DNA from: an uncultured Lachnospiraceae bacterium
GTDB lineage: Bacteria > Bacillota > Clostridia > Lachnospirales > Lachnospiraceae
Assembly: GCA_946552115.1 (NCBI GenBank)
Contig: CAMNRH010000001.1
Location: forward strand, 62,001 to 126,000
Length of the DNA stretch: 64,000 nt
Reading direction: 5' to 3'
Under the pieces are notes generated by a model. It was not told where the DNA came from and searched no databases. It was given only the letters and a program-made list of their open reading frames with translations. The position numbers were made by a program, and so were the translations under genes. Positions 32,039 to 38,540 of the stretch are shown in pieces (the first letter of the stretch is position 1; every line of letters starts with the position of its first letter).

Positions 32039-33055
32039 TTAAGGATGGCAATGTTTACAGGCATCATAGCCCTGATTTACAATATCCTCCCTGCTGCCTG
32101 TATATTCCTGCTTATTTGCATCTTTCATTCCCTTTATATCCCGGCATCCGGGAGAATGAAATTTTTTTGTGTTTGTATTAAGAATATATGTATTCTCACT
32201 TACAACTGATTGCTGTTTTGTTTCATCCTCCGCCGGTTCCTCTGACGGATTGTCTGCTTCCCGGGCTGCAGATGTATCATTATCTTTTTCCGGAGCCGCC
32301 CGGCTACTGTCTCCCGATGTATAATCAATCGTAATCCCCGGCTGAATATTATACACAAAAACATTAAATTGTATGCCGTCACCCTCATCCTCTACCGACA
32401 AGGCCTCCATATGTACGCCGTTAGCCAGAAGATTTTCTTCTTCAAATACAGGTGTTACCCTATACATAACATGATTATTTGTCTCTTTTACATAATCTGC
32501 CACCATATTTTCAAAAGGGGCCATTCCCTCGACATTCAAATATCTTGTCCCGGTTATCAGATTCTTTTCATTGGCGTTTTCTGCCGATAACTGATAACCG
32601 ATTAAATGGCAGCGGTTATATAAATACCTTCCGTCTACATTCTCATATTTTATCGTATGCCATCCGCTGGGCTTTACTTTTCCTATGCTCCCGCGTTCTT
32701 CTGTCGGCATAATATCCGTGCCGACACAGGCAAAAGCAGCGCCGCATCGTCCTAATGAATCTAATTCAGAATAGTTTTCAAATGATTCTGCCACTATTTC
32801 ATCATCTGAGAATTGCGGAACATTGTCATTGATGATTACATATGGCGTATCATCTGACGGAATACTTATATGCTCATCCGGATTTTTATCGTCTGTATTC
32901 TGAGCTTCATCTGTCTCCCCGTTTTTCTGTACCTCTTCTTTAATTTCCTCCCGAGCGTTCCCGGACGGAGTCTCACTTTCTTTTAAACCGCAGCCTGATG
33001 TCAATATCGCTAATGAGAGAAGCATTGCTGCTAACCCTGTGTATATTCTTTTCAT
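32039..33055 (-). CDS. lipoprotein DNA/RNA non-specific endonuclease
   Basis: A 338-residue secreted lipoprotein nuclease. The signal peptide ends in a lipobox (LTSGC; Cys22), then a Glu/Asp-rich linker to about residue 68. The nuclease domain (about 70-250) carries YNRCHLIGYQLSAENANEKN, where the catalytic His150 stands in RCH rather than the DRGH of NucA-type enzymes, and NLITGTRYLNVEGM follows. A low-complexity Pro/Glu/Asp linker (about 250-285) leads to a C-terminal domain YILNTNTKKFHSPGC...ACKHC, a cysteine-histidine module of the Ada-like metal type. Likely roles are extracellular DNA digestion or nucleotide scavenging. Expressed from a minus-strand promoter at 33161-33190, back-to-back with the FtsA-like gene. 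Confidence 0.88.
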   Translation of the reverse strand: MKRIYTGLAAMLLSLAILTSGCGLKESETPSGNAREEIKEEVQKNGETDEAQNTDDKNPDEHISIPSDDTPYVIINDNVPQFSDDEIVAESFENYSELDSLGRCGAAFACVGTDIMPTEERGSIGKVKPSGWHTIKYENVDGRYLYNRCHLIGYQLSAENANEKNLITGTRYLNVEGMAPFENMVADYVKETNNHVMYRVTPVFEEENLLANGVHMEALSVEDEGDGIQFNVFVYNIQPGITIDYTSGDSSRAAPEKDNDTSAAREADNPSEEPAEDETKQQSVVSENTYILNTNTKKFHSPGCRDIKGMKDANKQEYTGSREDIVNQGYDACKHCHP

Positions 33056-33160
33056 AAAACACCTCTTAATGTATTGTAGTAAATTATGTACTCGCTTTCA
33101 TATCGCATTTCTCTGCAAATACAGAAAGAATTCCGCTCCCTTTCCCGTTCTACAGCATTA

Positions 33161-33190
33161 AATATAGCATGATTTTTTCATAGACAGCAA
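33161..33190 (-). promoter_or_regulatory. promoter of the nuclease gene
   Basis: On the minus strand TTGCTG (complement of 33185-33190), an 18-base spacer and TATATT (complement of 33161-33166) with a TGC extension, 105 bases before the start codon. Confidence 0.45.
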
Positions 33191-33219
33191 TACATATTTC
33201 TCAGATTTTCATGAAAAGA

Positions 33220-33248
33220 TTTACATTAGATTGCAATTTGACTATAAT
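33220..33248 (+). promoter_or_regulatory. strong sigma-A promoter of the FtsA-like gene
   Basis: TTTACA (33220-33225), a 17-base spacer and a perfect TATAAT (33243-33248), 47 bases before the start codon at 33295. Confidence 0.65.
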
Positions 33249-33294
33249 ATGATTTAGAAGAAAGAGCCGATGAAACGGCATGGGAGGAGAACAT

Positions 33295-35391
33295 ATGGCA
33301 GACAAACAAAGCGGCGCTTTAAAGCCTCAGCCGGAGCATACAATATTTGCTTTAGATATTGGAACAAGAAGTATTATCGGAATGGTAGGAACCGTCGAGG
33401 ACGGAAAGATAAATATTATTGCCATTGAAAAAGAAGAGCATACAGAACGTGCAATGATAGACGGACAGATTGAAAACATAGAAAGAGTATCCCGATTGGC
33501 AGAAAAGGTAAAAAAAAGACTGGAGAAGAAGCTGAATCTTTCCTTAACCCGTGTCTGCGTTGCGGCCGCCGGACGGGCGCTGCGCACCCAGAGAGCTGAT
33601 TTTGAGCTTAAGCTTCCCGGTTCCAAGCTTATTGACGATGAAATGATAAGCCGTCTGGAGGCGGGTGCTATCAGCCGCGCCGAGGAACTTTTTGACGAGG
33701 AAAACGCAGCGGAAAATGATTCCCGCCGTTTTTACCTGGTAGGCTATACCGTCTGCCAGTATTATCTGGACCAATATATGATTTCCAGCCTGAAAGACCA
33801 CAGAGGGAAAACAATCAAGGCAGATTTAATCGCGACCTTTCTCCCGAGTGAGGTAGTGGAAAGTCTTTATACTACTATGAATAAAATAGATTTGGATGTC
33901 GTCAGCATTACCCTTGAGCCGATTGCCGCTATTAATGCCGCAATTCCTGAAAACCTGCGGCTTCTGAATCTTGTTATGGTAGACATCGGCGCAGGAACCT
34001 CCGATATTGCTGTCTGCACGGGCGGCAGCGTAATCGGCTATACGATGGCAACCGTAGCCGGTGATGAAATCACGGAAATGATTATGAAAAAATACCTTGT
34101 GGATTTTGAAACCGCCGAGTCCATAAAGGCACAAATCGATTTACAAAAAGAGGTTACCTTTACAGACATCTTAGGCTTCGAGCAAAAGGCTTCGCAGGAG
34201 GAACTTCTTAGCTGTATCCAAAGCGCTTCCGAGCTTTTGTGCAGGGAAATTGCAGACAAAGTTCTTGAAGTGAACGGAAACGCTCCGTCCGCATTGTTTC
34301 TCGCCGGGGGCGGCAGCAAATTGGCCGGTCTTACGGAAGGACTCACGGCCGCTCTTCAGATGGATGCCAACCGTATCGCAATTGCCGGAAACAATTTCCG
34401 CGCAAACGCCTGTTCCGAAGAATATGATTTGAATAATCCTGAATATGCGACTCCCCTCGGCATTGTTATCTCCTCCGGCCTGAACCTGATAAACGACAGT
34501 TTCCGGGTGACCTTAAACGGAAAGCCCGCCAAGCTTTTCCGAAGCGGCAGCTTTACCGCACTCAATCTGCTGATGATGAACGGCTACAATTTCCAGGATA
34601 TTTTAGGACGCTCCGGTCTCAGCCTGATTATAACCGTCAATGGAAAACGGAAAATCTTCTACGGAAAAGCAGCGCAGCCTGCGGCCCTTTTTATCAACAA
34701 AAAAGAAGGAAAACTCTCCGATGTTATCCATGCGGGAGATTATATTGATTTCACACCGGCCTCTCCCGGCGTGTCGGCAAGCCTGTGCCTCGGCGAGCTT
34801 GAGGGAGCCTCGGAAGCCATTGAAATTACTCTGAACGGAAGTCCCGCATCCCCGGATACTCCTCTGAAAAACGGGGATATTGTTCGTTTACGCTTCGAAA
34901 AGAATAAAAAACCGGAAGAACCCTCTTCGGAAAACGACTTTGCACCGGAGGACTTTGACCTGCCGGATATGCTGGAAACCGACTCTCTCGACTGGGAGGT
35001 GGTCTCTGTCATAGATAATAATATAGAGCCGGACGAACCGGAACCGGATTTTGAAACAGAAACAGAGCCGGAACCGGATTTTGAAACGGAAGCAGAGCCG
35101 GAACCGGATTTTGAAACGGAAGCAGAACCAGAACTGGATTTTGGAACGAAACCGGAGCCTAAAATAAAGCAGACACCGGAGATTGTTTTTCACTTAAATA
35201 ACATTCCTCTGCGCCTCCCGTGCAAGGAGGACGGAAATCCCTACTACCTGATGGACATGATTCAATATTCCGGTATTGACATCAAACAGCCAAAAGGTAA
35301 GGTGACGCTGACCGTAAACGGAGTTCCCGGACTGTTCCAGCAGCCGCTTGCGCCCGGAGACGTAATATGTATTAAAGATGAAAGCCTTTAA
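33295..35391 (+). CDS. FtsA-like actin-fold protein with long repeat-bearing C-terminus
   Basis: A 698-residue protein. Residues about 20-390 match FtsA: ALDIGTRSIIGMVG (phosphate 1 loop), VDIGAGTSDIAVCTGG (phosphate 2) and ALFLAGGGSKLAGLTEGL (adenosine). FtsA is usually about 420 residues; here some 300 extra follow. They contain short β-rich stretches of type VTLNGKPAKLF and VNGVPGLFQQPL, and a 10-residue acidic repeat (EPDFETETEP-like) four times, encoded by four 30-base units at 35041-35160. The C-terminal membrane-binding helix of FtsA is not visible. It may take part in division or in a related filament process; no ftsZ is nearby. The start at 33295 follows GGGAGGAG; 33280 precedes that site. 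It is followed by maf, perhaps as one transcript. Confidence 0.85.
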   Translation: MADKQSGALKPQPEHTIFALDIGTRSIIGMVGTVEDGKINIIAIEKEEHTERAMIDGQIENIERVSRLAEKVKKRLEKKLNLSLTRVCVAAAGRALRTQRADFELKLPGSKLIDDEMISRLEAGAISRAEELFDEENAAENDSRRFYLVGYTVCQYYLDQYMISSLKDHRGKTIKADLIATFLPSEVVESLYTTMNKIDLDVVSITLEPIAAINAAIPENLRLLNLVMVDIGAGTSDIAVCTGGSVIGYTMATVAGDEITEMIMKKYLVDFETAESIKAQIDLQKEVTFTDILGFEQKASQEELLSCIQSASELLCREIADKVLEVNGNAPSALFLAGGGSKLAGLTEGLTAALQMDANRIAIAGNNFRANACSEEYDLNNPEYATPLGIVISSGLNLINDSFRVTLNGKPAKLFRSGSFTALNLLMMNGYNFQDILGRSGLSLIITVNGKRKIFYGKAAQPAALFINKKEGKLSDVIHAGDYIDFTPASPGVSASLCLGELEGASEAIEITLNGSPASPDTPLKNGDIVRLRFEKNKKPEEPSSENDFAPEDFDLPDMLETDSLDWEVVSVIDNNIEPDEPEPDFETETEPEPDFETEAEPEPDFETEAEPELDFGTKPEPKIKQTPEIVFHLNNIPLRLPCKEDGNPYYLMDMIQYSGIDIKQPKGKVTLTVNGVPGLFQQPLAPGDVICIKDESL
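35041..35160 (+). repeat. 30-base tandem repeat within the FtsA-like gene
   Basis: Four consecutive in-frame 30-base units start at 35041, 35071, 35101 and 35131, all close to GAACCGGATTTTGAAAC plus a 13-base remainder. The last unit has diverged more. They encode an acidic Pro-Asp-Phe-Glu-Thr linker, so copy number may vary between strains. Confidence 0.9.
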
Positions 35392-35450
35392 CAAATAAGC
35401 TTTCCGTATATACTGCAAAATCAAATTCAGAAGTAGAATCAGGAGGTATT

Positions 35451-36047
35451 ATGAAATATATTTTAGCCTCTGCCTCGCCCCGCAGAAAGGAACTGCTCAC
35501 CCGGACAGGTATCACATTTGAAGTGTTTCCCTCGTCGGTAAAAGAGACAATTACAAAATCGAATCCCTGTGATGTTGTAATGGAGCTGGCATCCCAGAAA
35601 GCAGAGGACGTTTACCGTCATTTTTCCGGGAAGAATAAAATGCCCCCATCCGAAGACCTTACTGTCATCGGCGCAGATACCATTGTCGTTTACCGGGATG
35701 AAATTCTCGGGAAGCCCGCCGACAAATCAGAAGCCTATGATATGCTTTCCCTGCTTGCGAACCGTACTCATCAGGTATATACCGGCGTGTCTTTGATCAT
35801 ACGCAAAAAGGAAAAGGAGTCACACCGAACCTTTTACGAAAAAACAGATGTGACTCTCTATCCGATTGCGAAAGAGGAGCTCCATGCCTATGTGAACTCC
35901 GGTGACTGTCTTGATAAAGCCGGCGCATACGGCATCCAGGGTCCCTTTGCCATCCATATAAAGGGAATCTGCGGCGATTATAACAATGTAGTAGGACTTC
36001 CTGTCGGACGTCTCTATCAGGAGCTCCTTTTATCCCGCTTTTCTTAA
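35451..36047 (+). CDS. maf: Maf family nucleoside-triphosphate pyrophosphatase
   Basis: A 198-residue Maf protein that hydrolyses non-canonical or pyrimidine nucleoside triphosphates to monophosphates. Landmarks: the N-terminal ILASASPRRKELL (phosphate-binding), IGADTIVVYRDEILGKP (catalytic Asp) and the C-terminal YGIQGPFAIHIKGICGDYNNVVGLP. RBS AGGAGG lies just before the ATG. It follows the FtsA-like gene by 59 bases without a visible terminator. Its 3' end overlaps the convergent aminotransferase gene by 18 bases, so no hairpin separates the two. Confidence 0.95.
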   Translation: MKYILASASPRRKELLTRTGITFEVFPSSVKETITKSNPCDVVMELASQKAEDVYRHFSGKNKMPPSEDLTVIGADTIVVYRDEILGKPADKSEAYDMLSLLANRTHQVYTGVSLIIRKKEKESHRTFYEKTDVTLYPIAKEELHAYVNSGDCLDKAGAYGIQGPFAIHIKGICGDYNNVVGLPVGRLYQELLLSRFS

Positions 36048-37271
36048 TTCCGTATATCTTTCCGCTGCCGCTCTGATGGAATCGCGCATAATAATCATGA
36101 GCTCGTCAATCTGCTTTTTCGTCACAATCAGCGGCGGAATCATACGATTAATACTGTCTCCGATTGCCGTAATCAGCGCCATCCGCTCCAGGCATTCATG
36201 CTTTATCTCCTCTGCAATCGGAAGATCATATTCACATCCGACCAGAAGACCTCTTCCCCTTGCTTCTTTCACATGGGGGAGCTTTGAAAGCTCCTGCTTC
36301 ATATATTCGCCCATCTCTTTTGCATTACCGCTTAAATCCCTGTCAAGAATTTCAGAGATGGAAGCATAGCCTGCCGCACATGCCAGCGGATTCCCGCCGT
36401 AGGTCGAGCCGTGAGCTCCCGCTCCAAACGACATTGCTATTTTAGAAGAGGTACAGCAGGCTCCGACAGGCATACCGCCTCCCATTGCTTTGGCCATAGA
36501 TACCATATCGGGCTTCACGCCATAGCCCATATATGCCATCGGTGCTCCGGTCCGCCCCCATCCTGTCTGTACTTCATCAAACAGCAGAAGCATGTCGTTA
36601 TCATCGCAGAGCTTCCGAAGTCCCTCCATAAATTCCTGCGTCGCCGGATGAACGCCGCCTTCTCCCTGCACCGGCTCTATCATAATAGCAATCGTATTTT
36701 TTGTAACTTTGGACGTAAAATCCTCAAGATTGTTATATTCGGCGTAAGAAAATCCCGGAAGCATCGGCTTAAAACCATTTTGAACCGCATTATCTGTCTG
36801 CCCGGTTGCCGACATCGCTCCGTATGTTCTTCCATGAAAACCGTTTTTTGCCGTAATGATATGGTATCTTTCCGGCCCATAATTATCCACGCCGTATTTT
36901 CTTGCCATCTTTATCATACATTCATTCGCTTCTGTTCCTGAATTCTGATAAAATATTTTATCCATCCCAATCGTGTCACAGATTTTCTTTGCAAGAAGCG
37001 CCTGCGGAATCGTATACGGATAATTGAACGTATGCACAATATCCTGAAGCTGCTCCTTAATCGCCTCAATTACCTTTTTATTTCTGTTTCCAGGACTGTT
37101 TACCGCAACCCCGCCGTAAAAATCGAGGTAAGCGTTTCCCTCCTCGTCATACAGATACATTCCCTCTGCGCGCTCTGCAATAAAATCATAACGCTCATAC
37201 GTCTCCACCATATACTGATTAATAATTTTTTTAAGCTCCTGTGCCGTCAGCCCGGTATCCTTCAATTTCAT
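36030..37271 (-). CDS. class III aminotransferase (acetylornithine/aspartate aminotransferase family)
   Basis: A 413-residue PLP enzyme of the class III fold. Visible: LDFYGGVAVNSPGN, YQNSGTEANECMIKMARK, GFHGRTYGAMSATGQ, IEPVQGEGGV, LLLFDEVQTGWGRTG (PLP-binding Asp) and a Lys in MVSMAKAMGGGMPVG that should form the Schiff base, then HGSTYGGNPLACAAG. These suggest ArgD-like chemistry, but the exact amine donor cannot be settled; no arginine genes are adjacent. The start at 37271 has GAGAGG 5 bases upstream; a longer reading frame into the leader has no homology. A structured 5' leader precedes it. Confidence 0.9.
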   Translation of the reverse strand: MKLKDTGLTAQELKKIINQYMVETYERYDFIAERAEGMYLYDEEGNAYLDFYGGVAVNSPGNRNKKVIEAIKEQLQDIVHTFNYPYTIPQALLAKKICDTIGMDKIFYQNSGTEANECMIKMARKYGVDNYGPERYHIITAKNGFHGRTYGAMSATGQTDNAVQNGFKPMLPGFSYAEYNNLEDFTSKVTKNTIAIMIEPVQGEGGVHPATQEFMEGLRKLCDDNDMLLLFDEVQTGWGRTGAPMAYMGYGVKPDMVSMAKAMGGGMPVGACCTSSKIAMSFGAGAHGSTYGGNPLACAAGYASISEILDRDLSGNAKEMGEYMKQELSKLPHVKEARGRGLLVGCEYDLPIAEEIKHECLERMALITAIGDSINRMIPPLIVTKKQIDELMIIMRDSIRAAAERYTELRKAG

Positions 37272-37310
37272 ATTTCCTCTCTCCTGTCTCATCATTCTGT
37301 CTGCAATCGG

Positions 37311-37330
37311 GTAGGGAAGACTTTCCCTAC
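37311..37330 (-). promoter_or_regulatory. leader hairpin 2 of the aminotransferase gene
   Basis: GTAGGGAA / TTCCCTAC, a perfect 8-bp stem with a 4-base loop, 40 bases before the start codon. Function unknown; it may act with the upstream hairpin at 37340-37382. Confidence 0.5.
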
Positions 37331-37339
37331 TCGCCGCGC

Positions 37340-37382
37340 GCCCCGTGCGCCGCCTTAGCAGCATACTTCTTCTGCACGGGGC
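37340..37382 (-). promoter_or_regulatory. leader hairpin 1 of the aminotransferase gene
   Basis: GCCCCGTGC and GCACGGGGC (9 bp, perfect) enclose a 25-base loop. It lies between the terminator at 37389-37420 and the gene, in the 5' leader. I do not recognise it as a known riboswitch class. Confidence 0.5.
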
Positions 37383-37388
37383 TGCGCA

Positions 37389-37420
37389 TAAAAAGACGCC
37401 GCATCTTACGATACGGCGCC
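37389..37420 (-). terminator. terminator upstream of the aminotransferase gene
   Basis: On the minus strand GGCGCCGTATC pairs with GATGCGGCGTC (two mismatches) across GTAA and is followed by TTTTT. It is 60 bases after the stop of the CmpB-like gene, so it probably ends that transcript; an attenuator role is possible. Confidence 0.6.
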
Positions 37421-37479
37421 CTTGCCTCAACGCTTATAGTATATTCCACTATTTTTAATCCGTCAATACTTTTTTTATT

Positions 37480-38076
37480 TTATTCCTCTCCCATAAAACG
37501 GCTTATCAGATTTTCTTTCCATTCCAGTACCTTTTCCGGCAAATCATCTTTTTTCTCCCGGTACATGGCCGCCGAAAAATCAACAAGATAAATTCCCAAA
37601 AGGATACTCCCGGCTATCCGCCCCGCCATAACAGGAATCTGGTCCACAAAATTTACCACGATATTATGCAAAAAAAGAAACAGTCCCACCGTATAAAAGC
37701 CCCACGCAACCGAGCTTTCCAGGCACAGAATTCCTCTGTAATTAAAGGGCTTTTCCGTGTAATCCCACCAGATTTCACCAAAAATTCTTCTCATAATAAG
37801 CGCGGTCAGAAATTCCAGCGCCGTAGCGAGAAACATCCCCATAAAAAATAACTTGATTGGATTATCACTGTATGGCCGCAAAAGGAAAAATACGGTCAGC
37901 GCTCCGAATCCATAGATTGGACACATCGGCCCCTTTGTGAAGCCTCTGTTTGTAATTTTCCTGTTACAAATCGACATATATATAGATTCCACAACCCATC
38001 CTAAAATGCTGTATGTCAGAAACCACAATACCACATGGTATGCATTCCAGCCGAATATCACCTTGTTCCACCACAT
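37480..38076 (-). CDS. CmpB-like putative ABC transporter permease (DUF1113 type)
   Basis: A 198-residue membrane protein of the ABC_trans_CmpB family (PF06541), common in Clostridia. It has the motif YSILGWVVESIYMSICNRKITNRGF, then GPMCPIYGFGAL, and about five or six hydrophobic segments. Despite the family name it has no ABC partner here, and its function is unproven. The start at 38076 has AAAGGA about 10 bases upstream; a longer form would be positively charged and lacks homology. It is followed by a terminator and preceded by the rpsU terminator. Confidence 0.8.
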   Translation of the reverse strand: MWWNKVIFGWNAYHVVLWFLTYSILGWVVESIYMSICNRKITNRGFTKGPMCPIYGFGALTVFFLLRPYSDNPIKLFFMGMFLATALEFLTALIMRRIFGEIWWDYTEKPFNYRGILCLESSVAWGFYTVGLFLFLHNIVVNFVDQIPVMAGRIAGSILLGIYLVDFSAAMYREKKDDLPEKVLEWKENLISRFMGEE

Positions 38077-38185
38077 AATATTTTTGTCCTTTCTTCTTTT
38101 GATGTAATAAATATAGCTAGAAAATCTTAAGATAATCACTGTGGAAAACGAAAAATTTTCTGAAGAATTGATTAAATTAAAAACA

Positions 38186-38209
38186 GGGGCGTTCCATCGA
38201 ACTCCCCCA
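38186..38209 (-). terminator. terminator of rpsU
   Basis: On the minus strand GGGG and CCCC enclose an internal loop and a GTTC/GAAC inner stem, followed by TGTTTTT. It begins 14 bases after the rpsU stop codon. Confidence 0.6.
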
Positions 38210-38222
38210 TTCGCTGCACATA

Positions 38223-38399
38223 TTAGTTATACTTACGCTTTCTGGCCGCTTCAGACTTTTTCTTGCGTCTTACACTTGGCTTTTCGTAATGCTCTCTTTT
38301 ACGAATCTCCTGCTGAATGCCTGCCTTCGCACAATTTCTTTTGAATCTGCGTAAAGCGCTATCTAACGTCTCGTTCTCTTTCACGATTACATTTGACAT
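38223..38399 (-). CDS. rpsU: 30S ribosomal protein S21
   Basis: A 58-residue, strongly basic protein matching bS21: [20 protein letters not shown], then [20 protein letters not shown] and an Arg/Lys tail. It binds 16S rRNA in the small subunit. The start at 38399 gives the standard length and follows GGAGG after 12 bases; a 14-residue longer form is not expected. It is expressed from its own strong promoter (38477-38504). Confidence 0.97.
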   Translation of the reverse strand: MSNVIVKENETLDSALRRFKRNCAKAGIQQEIRKREHYEKPSVRRKKKSEAARKRKYN

Positions 38400-38476
38400 T
38401 GACTCACCTAACCTCCCCTCCAGTCCTATATTGTGCATCATACGACTGTTCGGGTATTTTTACTGCACTACATAAG

Positions 38477-38504
38477 ATTATATCACATATTCAGTTTTCG
38501 TCAA
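38477..38504 (-). promoter_or_regulatory. strong promoter of rpsU
   Basis: On the minus strand TTGACG (complement of 38499-38504), a 16-base spacer and TATAAT (complement of 38477-38482) with a TGA extension, as expected for a highly expressed ribosomal protein gene. Confidence 0.65.
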
Positions 38505-38540
38505 CAATTTTTTGGAAAATTACTTATAGCCGTATACAAT

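Noticed and set aside
32044-32211. Plus-strand 55-codon frame with AAAGGAG-like site antisense to the nuclease gene
   Set aside because: It overlaps the well-supported nuclease coding sequence, has no conserved family pattern and uses the reverse complement of its C-terminal codons.
35041-35160. Tandem 30-base units considered as a CRISPR array
   Set aside because: Units are contiguous without spacers, in frame and coding within the FtsA-like protein.
36030-36047. Tail-to-tail overlap of maf and the aminotransferase gene considered a sequencing error
   Set aside because: Both C-termini match their families in length, and short convergent overlaps are common.
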